Source: Macrostomum hystrix (lineage: Eukaryota; Platyhelminthes; Macrostomidae). Taken from it: 64,000 nt of DNA. The DNA lies in assembly GCA_950097015.1 (NCBI GenBank), contig CATNEN010000007.1:5074001-5138000 (forward strand). The letters are read 5' to 3'. Under the pieces are notes generated by a model. It was given only the letters and a program-made list of their open reading frames with translations. It searched no databases and was not told the DNA's origin. Positions 57,101 to 64,000 of this stretch are shown piece by piece; the first letter of the stretch is position 1, and each line of letters begins with the position of its first letter. The translations under genes and the position numbers were made by a program.

Positions 57101-57870
57101 TAATCCCGTGGAGGTGAGACCTGCTCAGACTCGATACTCTATCTTAATAATTATTCCTACATCTCTCTTGTTTCTTCCTTCATTTCATCGCCCTTCAACT
57201 CTTTCGTATCCCCCTATTCTGTTATCTCCCCTCACCTGCGTGCATCTCCCCTCACCTCCGTGCATCTCCCCTCACCTCCGTGCATCTTCCCTCACCTCCG
57301 TGCATCTCCCCTCACCTCCGTGCAACTCCCCTCACCTCTGTGCATCACCCCTCACCTTCGTGCATCTCCCCTCACCTTCGTGCATCTCCCCTCACCTCCG
57401 TGCATCTCCCCTCACCTCTGTGCATCTCCCCTCACCTCTGTGCATCTCCCCTCACCTCTGTGCATCTCCCCTCACCTCTGTGCATCTCCCCTCACCTCTG
57501 TGCATCTCCCCTCACCTCCGTGCATCTCCCCTCACCTCTGTGCATCTCCCCTCACCTCTGTGCATCTCCCCTCACCTTCGTGCATCTCCCCTCACCTCCG
57601 TGCAAGGTGGAGGTCCGCCTCTACGAGCCGCTGTTCACCATGAAGAACCCGGAGGAGCACCCTGACGGCCTCATCGCGGCCATGAACCCGAACTCGCTGG
57701 CCATCAAGTCGGGCGCCCTGGCCGATCGCTACCTGCTGACTGCCGCAGCTATTCAGCGCCACCAGCAGTTCGAACGGCTCGGCTATTTCTACCTGGACCA
57801 GGACTCGCGACCGCCCGAACGGATGATCTTCAACCGGACTGTCACGCTGAAGGAGGATGCGGGCAAATGA
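51197..57870 (+). CDS. QARS1: Cytosolic glutaminyl-tRNA synthetase
   Basis: Six exons, 51197-51651, 52145-52624, 52736-52826, 55680-56060, 56406-57113 and 57607-57870, all GT-AG and in phase, give 792 aa (human about 775). Start at [15 protein letters not shown], matching the family N-terminus; the frame is open upstream but lies before a splice acceptor. Residues 1 to about 230 are the eukaryotic N-terminal tRNA-binding domain and linker (Ala/Gly-rich linker longer than usual). The class I Rossmann core has the HIGH motif at 288-291 within [20 protein letters not shown] and the KMSKS-type loop VMSKR at 504-508. [17 protein letters not shown] and the C-terminal anticodon-binding beta barrels follow, ending [12 protein letters not shown]. 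It charges tRNA-Gln with glutamine in the cytosol. Four of five introns hold tandem repeats; intron 2 (111 bp) does not. Confidence 0.98.
51735..52095. repeat. Minisatellite in QARS intron 1, 20 bp unit
   Basis: About 13 clean copies of CTTATCTAGAGATTCCTCAT (with a TTAT variant), then degraded copies to about 52095. It fills most of the 493-bp intron. Confidence 0.92.
52857..55582. repeat. Large minisatellite in QARS intron 3, 25 bp unit
   Basis: About 110 copies with the core CATCCATTCACTGCCTTGTC followed by actcc, mixed with actgc and actctc variants and shortened 18-bp forms. The stretch from 53306 recurs from 54553, and other landmarks shift equally (53941 to 55188), so a 1247-bp block has been tandemly duplicated. 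Open frames of several hundred codons cross it without domain content. Confidence 0.96.
56095..56355. repeat. Degenerate CT-rich repeat in QARS intron 4
   Basis: Diverged copies of CTCCCTCACTCGCCCTTCTC at irregular spacing within the 345-bp intron. Older or less regular than the neighbouring arrays. Confidence 0.7.
57230..57604. repeat. Minisatellite in QARS intron 5, 20 bp unit
   Basis: About 18 copies of CTCACCTCTGTGCATCTCCC (CCG and TTCG variants). The last copy runs into the splice acceptor: cctccgtgcaag|GTG, so the array itself supplies the pyrimidine tract of exon 6. Confidence 0.95.
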
Positions 57871-57964
57871 ATGAAGTTCAGCTGCTTCCGCTATGACCAG
57901 ATTTGCTCTGTGTGCTGCTTGTTTAACCCCCCGTGTGTTGCCTGCTGTTTGCTTAGGTAGAATT

Positions 57965-58382
57965 CTTAACTCAATTATCGGATAGGAGAGCCAGAGTTGC
58001 AAGGCAATCACACCTAGGAGAGCCAGAGTTTCCAGCCAATCACAGCTTGGTGAGCCGGAGCTGCCAGCCAATCACAGTTGGGATAGCCAAAGCTGCCAGC
58101 TAATCGCAGCTTGGTTAGCCAGAGTTGCCAGCCAATCACACCTAGGAGAGCCAGAGTTTCCAGCCAATCACAGCTTGGTGAGCCGGAGCTGCCAGCCAAT
58201 CACAGTTGGGATAGCCAAAGCTGCCAGCCAATCACAGCTGGGTGAGTCAAAGCTGCCAGCTAATCGCAGCTTGGTTAGCCAGAGTTGCCAGCCAATCACA
58301 CCTAGGAGAGCCAGAGTTTCCAGCCAATCGCAGCTGAGGTGTGCCAGAGTTGCAGCCAATCGCAGCTGGGTGAGGCGTGTCC
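57965..58382. repeat. CCAAT-containing minisatellite downstream of QARS
   Basis: About 12 units of 33-35 bp with the core GCCAGCCAATCACAGCTTGG. It begins about 100 bases after the QARS stop codon, so it probably lies in the 3' UTR or just past it. A multi-unit block (about 58010-58140) is repeated at 58140-58320. 58383-59385 is AT-rich with no gene recognised. Confidence 0.93.
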
Positions 58383-59389
58383 TTGTGACATGGGCAGCGA
58401 GTCAGGACCGCTTGGCCTCCAGCCATTAACCACTTCTATAGTTATTATGGAAATGGTCTAGCGTAAAGCGAGCACAATTTTTCTTCATGATTAACAGCTA
58501 AGCATCTAGAAAGTGGATCAGTTGATCGCGGGACTTCCTTTGCCAAATTTAATATTAAGTGCACTTTTACGCTAGACTGAATGCTTGCCTAACACTTTAC
58601 GAGTATCTGAATTATTGCTAATCTAGTTTTATCGTCATTGGTAACGCTTGTTTGCACCTAACGATTCTATTTAACCCGCCTATTTAAATTAAAAAATAAT
58701 GTTTTATTTTCATTTTTGATGGCTCAGCTTAAGCTGGTGTTTGAGTTAGCAGATAGGATAATCATTGTGTGGGATTAAGGTTTCTTAATTCGTTTTGACA
58801 TTCGCTTTGAGCGACAATTATCCTCTTCCATAAAAGTACAATTGTGCACTTCGCTGTTAGTAGTATGTTGCACATTTTATTTATCTCGTCTCGACAATTT
58901 ATCTATGCAGCAGTTGATAGAACCAATGGAGTTAGTTGGTATAAGCTGTGTAGCGAGTTGATTTAATTCAATGCTAAGAGTACACCAGTTTTGACTTGTG
59001 AGAACTGATACTAAAAGAAGAAATTAATCGCCTTAGTTTTTTCTTGTCTTTTGGATTGAACTTTTTGCTTTTTTTCTTTTGGAAACATTTTACAGTAGGC
59101 AAATATTATTGAATTAGTAATAAGGGCAATTATTATAGGTAAAATATTTTGTCGCTAATTCAAATGAAGAATCTGAAATTATTTATAAATATCGTTACTT
59201 CTGCATAATCATTACAATAAGTGTTAGTTTTTTAAACTCTTCATTTATAAAAAATAAAATCTGACGAAATTATTGAAGTTGCCGAATCTGCAGGAAATCG
59301 TTGAATTGGTAAAATGTGTATCCAGTAATGAGACTTTTTCCATATTAAAAATATAGGTTATGCATAATTTTGCTACTTTTGTAAAGTTT

Positions 59390-59740
59390 ACAAAACTACA
59401 CTTTCACGAATGTCGTTGCTTTAACAAAACTCGACGCTTTCTCAAATTAGGTTCTTTCTGAAACCTCGCTACTTCTCCATAATTTACTTTCAGTAAAGTC
59501 TTTACTTTCACAAAAAATTCATTTCCTTAATTCGTTACTTTCCCCAAAACTAGTTACTTTTCTAAACTAAACTCGTTACTTTCTTAAAACCTGGTACATT
59601 CCAAAAACTGTTTAATTTTACTTTTACAAAACTTATTACTTGAATAAAAGTCGTTACCTGAACAAATATCGTTACTTTAACAAAGTTCGTTATTTAACAA
59701 ATATCGTTACTTTAACAAATTGACGTTACTTTCACAGAAA
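59390..59740. repeat. Degenerate repeat upstream of the nucleotidyltransferase exon
   Basis: Diverged copies of TCGTTACTTTAACAAA and related forms at spacings of about 15-25 bp, ending about 90 bases before the exon. Confidence 0.7.
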
Positions 59741-59833
59741 TCTATTCATACATCTAATAACTTACGTAAGTTTATTTTCATTGCAATGATGAACCCTCCT
59801 TACTCCCTCCATCTCAACTGCAGCCGGCAAGTC

Positions 59834-60055
59834 ATGAGCACTGAGCGCATGTCCAATCGCAGCCTGGGCGAGCAGCTGCAGGCATTCTACAATTGCATTC
59901 TGCTGTCACCTGAGGAGGCTGCTCAGCGTCAGCTGGCCATCGACCGCCTCACCGAACTGGTGCTGGAGACCCTGCCCAATGCCAGCGTCCACCTTGTGGG
60001 CTCCTCTGCCAGCGGCATCGCCTCCAAGAACTCCAGCGTGGATCTCACTGTTGAG
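59834..60055 (+). CDS. First coding exon of a GLD2/TUTase-type nucleotidyltransferase (partial)
   Basis: Seventy-four codons from ATG 59834, ten bases after an acceptor (ctcaactgcag, AG at 59822-59823), to a phase-0 donor (GTTGAG|GTGGGT). Residues 11-55 form the helix seen before the nucleotidyltransferase fold (LGEQLQAFYNCILLSPEEA), followed by LPNASVHLVGSSASG (Gly56-Ser57-Ser58, the G-S motif of DNA polymerase beta-like enzymes) and KNSSVDLTVE. The family normally has Asp-x-Asp; here Ser68 stands at the first Asp and Asp70 is kept. This may be an inactive domain, as in the N-terminal half of TUT4/TUT7, or a divergent terminal nucleotidyltransferase. Later exons are not visible: the intron contains a minisatellite and a retrotransposon, and the gene must continue beyond 64000. 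Confidence 0.65.
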
Positions 60056-60139
60056 GTGGGTGCTTTACCTCACTGCTGGCTTCTTGGGAATCCGACTGCG
60101 AATTTTTTTCCTATGATTTTTGGGTTTGGGGATTATTGG

Positions 60140-61590
60140 AATTAGGATCCCTTGAATATTTGGATTAGGATCCTTTGGATTAGGATCCTTTGGATTAGGA
60201 CCCTTTGGACTAGGATTCCTTGGATTAGGATACTTTGGATTAGGACGCTTTGGATTAGGATCCTTTGGATTAAAATCTTGTCGATTAGGACTCTTTGGAT
60301 TACGATCCTTTAAATTCGGATCATTTGGATTAGGATCCTTTGGATTAGGATCCTTTGGATTAGGATCCTTTGGATTAGGATCCTTTGGATTAGGATCCTT
60401 TGGATTAGGATCCTTTGGATTAGGATCCTTTGGATTAGGATCCTTTGGATTAGGAGCCTTTGGATTAGGAGCCTTTGGATTAGGATCCTTTGGATTAGGA
60501 TCCTTTGGATTAGGATCCTTTGGATTAGGATCCTTTGGATTAGGATCCTTTGGATTAGGATCCTTTGGATTAGGATCCTTTGGATTAGGATCCTTTGGAT
60601 TAGGATCCTTTGGATTAGGATCCTTTGGATTAGGATCCTTTGGATTAGGATCCTTTGGATTAGGATCCTTTGGATTAGGATCCTTTGGATTAGGATCCTT
60701 TGGATTAGGATCCTTTGGATTACGATCCTTTGGATTAGGATCCTTTGGATTAGGATCCTTTGGATTAGGATCCTTTGGATTAGGATCCTTTGGATTAGGA
60801 GCCTTTGGATTAGGAGCCTTTGGATTAGGATCCTTTGGATTAGGATCCTTTGGATTAGGATCCTTTGGATTAGGATCCTTTGGATTAGGATCCTTTGGAT
60901 TAGGATCCTTTGGATTAGGAGCCTTTGGATTAGGAGCCTTTGGATTAGGATCCTTTGGATTAGGATCCTTTGGATTAGGACCCTTTGGATTAGGATCCTT
61001 TGGATTAGGATCCTTTGGATTAAAATCATGTCGATTAGGACTCTTTGGATTACGATCCTTTAAATTCGGATCATTTGGATTAGGAGCCTTTGGATTAGGA
61101 TCCTTTGGATTAGGATCCTTTGGATTAGGATCCTTTGGATTAGGATCCTTTGGATTAGGATCCTTTGGATTAGGATCCTTTGGATTAGGATCCTTTGGAT
61201 TAGGATCCTTTGGATTAGGATCCTTTGGATTAGGATCCTTTGGATTAGGATCCTTTGGATTATGATCCTTTGGATTAGGATCCTTTGGATTAGGATCCTT
61301 TGGATTAGGATCCTTTGGATTAGGACCCTTTGGATTAGGATCCTTTGGATTAGGATCCTTTGGATTAAAATCATGTCGATTAGGACTCTTTGGATTACGA
61401 TCCTTTAAATTCGGATCATTTGGATTAGGAGCCTTTGGATTAGGATCCTTTGGATTAGGATCCTTTGGATTAGGATCCTTTGGATTAGGATCCTTTGGAT
61501 TAGGATCCTTTGGATTAGGATCCTTTGGATTAGGATCCTTTGGATTAGGATCCTTTGGATTAGGATCCTTTGGATTAGGATCCTTTGGAT
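60140..61590. repeat. Minisatellite, 15 bp unit, in the nucleotidyltransferase intron
   Basis: About 96 copies of GGATTAGGATCCTTT, very homogeneous. A diverged marker block (ggattaaaatc, gtcgattagg, aaattcggatc) recurs at 60271, 61021 and 61366, offsets 750 and 345, both multiples of 15. The minus strand reads open as IQRIL repeats; not a gene. Confidence 0.97.
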
Positions 61591-61591
61591 T

Positions 61592-61808
61592 TGTTGTGCA
61601 GTGTCAAAGCAGCCCGGCCCTAACGGCTTTCTCTCTTCTTCTTCTGTCTATGGTCCCGTTAAGCTAAGCTTCGCCTCAACTGTTGCACCCCTTTTACCCC
61701 CCCCCCAAGCTAAACGTAAGAGTGACTACACGGCTTATTCGCACGCGCGGCTTTAACCCAAATACACTCGTTATATTCGCTATAAGAAGCTTCCTTTGAG
61801 TCTTGACA
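61592..61808 (+). mobile_element. Candidate 5' LTR of a Ty3/gypsy retrotransposon
   Basis: The unique sequence starts abruptly at the end of the 15-bp array with TGTTGTGCAG and runs to CTTGACA, giving TG...CA ends and 217 bp. A TGG-starting stretch (TGGCGTCGCGGCTTGG, 61810), one base further on, could be the primer-binding site. The matching 3' LTR and target duplication lie outside the window, so the limits are provisional. Confidence 0.6.
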
Positions 61809-64000
61809 ATGGCGTCGCGGCTTGGCGACCTTTTTCTCGGCGATGCCGACCGTGCACTGATGTGGCTCAAGGCCTTCAATGCTCTGGCCCGCGCCAAGAA
61901 GTGGACCGACTCGACCGAATCCCGACAAGTCGCAGACAATTTTTTGGCATCCTGCGGACTGCCTGCTTTGGAGAAGCTGACTCATCTCGTCGCTCCGAAG
62001 GAGATCGACAAGCTGACCTTCCAAGAGATCGAGACAGCCCTGGTGTCCTACTTACAACCTCAGAAGCGCCTCATTGTCGCCGAAAGAACCGACTTTTTCT
62101 CAATTCGTCAGAAAGCTGCTGAGCCGATAGCAGACTATTTAGCTCGCCTGAGGAAAGCAGCAACGCACTGCGCCTTTGACTCTCTGAAGGACTGCGCCAG
62201 TCCCGCAGAGGAGCTGGTGCGGCTTGCTCTCATTTCTGGACTGTACAACCCTGAGCATCAACGGCGCATTCTCGGTGCAATGCAAACCAAGGATCAGACA
62301 ATCTCGGAGATTGTTGACCTCATTCGAAGTTGTGAACAGATCAACACGTTTGTTCAAACCTGTAACTCGGTGCCCCCGGTAGGCCCGGCTGGCCCATTGT
62401 CGCCGCCAGCCCAACATAATGCGGCCACTGACGAATCGGTGCACTACTCCAAAGGTGGACGGCCAACTTCCAATGGTCAGCGCATCGAGGGCTGCAAGTA
62501 CTGTGGCGGATCCCATCACGCAGGCAAGTGCCCGGCATATGGCAAGACCTGTTCCAAGTGCTCCAAGCGCAACCACTTTGCTGCCGTATGCCGCTCTGCT
62601 CTGACTAGCAAATCCGTACATCACGCGGATGTCCCATCCGATGCATCGATGACGCCCGAGCCCTCGAAGATCCTGCATCTTATGGACGTTGATCTGGTCA
62701 ACGCAATCGAAGTTGCATCTGAGACACTTCTTGTAGACGGCGCCAAGGTACCAATGCAAGTGGATACCGGTGCATCCGTCTCCGTGCTTTCTAGCACAAT
62801 CTGGGAGTCTCTGGGCAGGCCCCCACTGCAAAAGAGTCACCGACGCCTCGAGGCCTACGACGGCCACACCCTAAAGACTCTCGGCAAGCTGTGCTCTACC
62901 GTTGAGATGCGGGGTAGGTTACACCCCGCCGAATTCGTCGTGGTTTCGTCTTTGAAGCCGTTCGGCCTCCTTGGCCGTGATCTTTTAGATTCCGACTCTC
63001 TCTTTCACACCAACTCTCAAGCTCCGAGCCCCACAGTTGCAGCTACAACGCTGCCCACCATCAAGGGCATCAAGGCACAGATGGAGCTGGTTGAAGGCGC
63101 TCGATCCCAGTTCTGCCGTGCTCGTCCGGTTCCAATCGCACTAGAGAAGCAAGTCAACGCAGAGTTGGACCGGCTGCAGCAGCTTGGCATCATCGAGCCT
63201 GTGGAGGGTCCTGTGAGCAACGCTTCTCCGGTCGTCTGGATCAAGAAGAAGGACGGGACGTTGCGCATGTGCGCCGATTACAAGGTCCATGTGAACGACA
63301 AAATAAAGCCAGAGTCATACCCTATTCCAAGCATCGAGCACCTCTTTGGCAAGTTAAAGAATGCCAAGAAGTTTGCCAAGATTGATCTGAGGTCGGCTTA
63401 CTGGCAGATCGAGCTGGACGAATCCGCCCAAGGCATCTCTATCATCAATACCTCGCGAGGCCTATACCGCGTCAAACGCCTTCAGATGGGCATGAAAAAC
63501 GCTTCATTCATTTTTCAACGCACAATGGAGAGCATCCTCTCCGACTTGAAGGGACTACTGATCTATCAAGACGACATCATGGTCTATGCTGAGAACGTTG
63601 AAGCACTCCAGAAGCGTCTGAAAGCAGTCAAAACGCGCCTGGCCGAAAAAAAGGTAACGGTCAATGAAGACAAATGTACAGGCATTTGCGATTCGATTTC
63701 ATTCCTTGGATTCGAAATTTCTGCCGCTGGAATTCGGCCCGATGATAAGCTCGTGGACAAAGTTTGCCACATCTCGACACCGAAGACCAAGAAGGAGATC
63801 GAGCAATTTCTCGGTCTGGTGAATTTCTTCGGCCGCTTGATTCCTGACTATTCCGCCAAGGTCGCCCCATTGAACGAACTGCGCAAGGCATCCACGCCGT
63901 TTGTCTGGTCTGAAGCATGTGCTCGCGCTTTCGAGAATCTCAAGAAGGAGATCTCATCACGACCAATAGTACAACCGTACAGCCTGGAGAAGGAGGTGAC
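61809..64000 (+). CDS. gag-pol: Gag-Pol polyprotein of the Ty3/gypsy element (partial, open at the window end)
   Basis: An uninterrupted frame of about 730 codons from ATG 61809 to the window edge; I read it through and saw no stop. Gag covers about residues 1-228. Two zinc knuckles follow at about 229-258 (CKYCGGSHHAGKC, an unusual CCHC spacing, then CSKCSKRNHFAAVC). The aspartic protease has DTGA at 319-322 and GLLGRDLL further on. The reverse transcriptase shows WIKKKDGTLRMCADYK, KIDLRSAYWQIEL and the catalytic YQDD at 586-589. The tether to RNase H begins around 698 (FVWSEACARAFENLKKEI). Gag and Pol are in one frame, without the frameshift common in the family. The intact frame suggests a young copy. 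Protease, RT and RNase H order places it in Ty3/gypsy, not Copia. Confidence 0.97.
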   Translation, partial: MASRLGDLFLGDADRALMWLKAFNALARAKKWTDSTESRQVADNFLASCGLPALEKLTHLVAPKEIDKLTFQEIETALVSYLQPQKRLIVAERTDFFSIRQKAAEPIADYLARLRKAATHCAFDSLKDCASPAEELVRLALISGLYNPEHQRRILGAMQTKDQTISEIVDLIRSCEQINTFVQTCNSVPPVGPAGPLSPPAQHNAATDESVHYSKGGRPTSNGQRIEGCKYCGGSHHAGKCPAYGKTCSKCSKRNHFAAVCRSALTSKSVHHADVPSDASMTPEPSKILHLMDVDLVNAIEVASETLLVDGAKVPMQVDTGASVSVLSSTIWESLGRPPLQKSHRRLEAYDGHTLKTLGKLCSTVEMRGRLHPAEFVVVSSLKPFGLLGRDLLDSDSLFHTNSQAPSPTVAATTLPTIKGIKAQMELVEGARSQFCRARPVPIALEKQVNAELDRLQQLGIIEPVEGPVSNASPVVWIKKKDGTLRMCADYKVHVNDKIKPESYPIPSIEHLFGKLKNAKKFAKIDLRSAYWQIELDESAQGISIINTSRGLYRVKRLQMGMKNASFIFQRTMESILSDLKGLLIYQDDIMVYAENVEALQKRLKAVKTRLAEKKVTVNEDKCTGICDSISFLGFEISAAGIRPDDKLVDKVCHISTPKTKKEIEQFLGLVNFFGRLIPDYSAKVAPLNELRKASTPFVWSEACARAFENLKKEISSRPIVQPYSLEKEV

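Larger units (their letters stand above)
61592..64000 (+). mobile_element. Ty3/gypsy LTR retrotransposon, 5' part
   Basis: LTR-like leader followed directly by a Gag-Pol frame. It is inserted in the 15-bp minisatellite of the nucleotidyltransferase intron, in the same orientation as that gene. Only Gag, protease, reverse transcriptase and the beginning of RNase H are inside the window; integrase and the 3' LTR should follow. Confidence 0.95.

Noticed and set aside
62139-62867. 242-codon minus-strand frame
   Set aside because: Antisense shadow of the uninterrupted plus-strand Gag-Pol frame.

Overview
This is a eukaryotic, animal nuclear sequence. It holds spliced genes with GT-AG introns: a SIX-class homeobox gene, an APCDD1 Wnt-inhibitor gene, cytosolic glutaminyl-tRNA synthetase and the first exon of a GLD2/TUTase-type nucleotidyltransferase. 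The exons are GC-rich with few introns. Several genes have a splice acceptor just in front of the start codon, which would fit spliced-leader trans-splicing. Together with the extreme tandem-repeat load this suggests a spiralian, perhaps a free-living flatworm; the species is inference only.

The dominant feature is minisatellite DNA. By adding up approximate limits I count about 30 separate arrays covering roughly 25 kb of the 64 kb. Nearly every array has its own unrelated unit (12 to 43 bp), and nearly every intron long enough to hold one contains a private array. These arrays create very long spurious open frames, which I do not annotate as genes.

Layout. 1-10.7 kb: intergenic, six arrays and a (GT)n tract, no gene recognised. 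10.7-22.7 kb: SIX1/2-type gene, + strand, two coding exons separated by a 9.5-kb intron with three arrays, one 4.26 kb long. 22.8-26.6 kb: four arrays. 26.7-37.9 kb: APCDD1, minus strand, five coding exons, 534 codons, arrays in all four introns. 38.0-42.7 kb: a decayed hAT end with an array, an array of palindromic homeodomain-type sites, a SINE-like element, a complete hAT MITE with a minisatellite inside, and a small unidentified two-exon gene. 45.0-49.6 kb: a complete MULE-type DNA transposon with terminal inverted repeats, an 8-bp target duplication and an intact-looking PHD / FLYWCH / MULE transposase gene. 51.2-57.9 kb: glutaminyl-tRNA synthetase, six exons, 792 aa. 59.8 kb: first exon of a nucleotidyltransferase gene whose intron holds a 1.45-kb array. 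61.6-64.0 kb: 5' end of a Ty3/gypsy LTR retrotransposon with one uninterrupted Gag-Pol frame running off the window.

The host genes are unrelated in function (eye/muscle patterning factor, Wnt antagonist, translation enzyme, RNA-tailing enzyme). What links the region is the way arrays and transposons occupy its introns and intergenic space.
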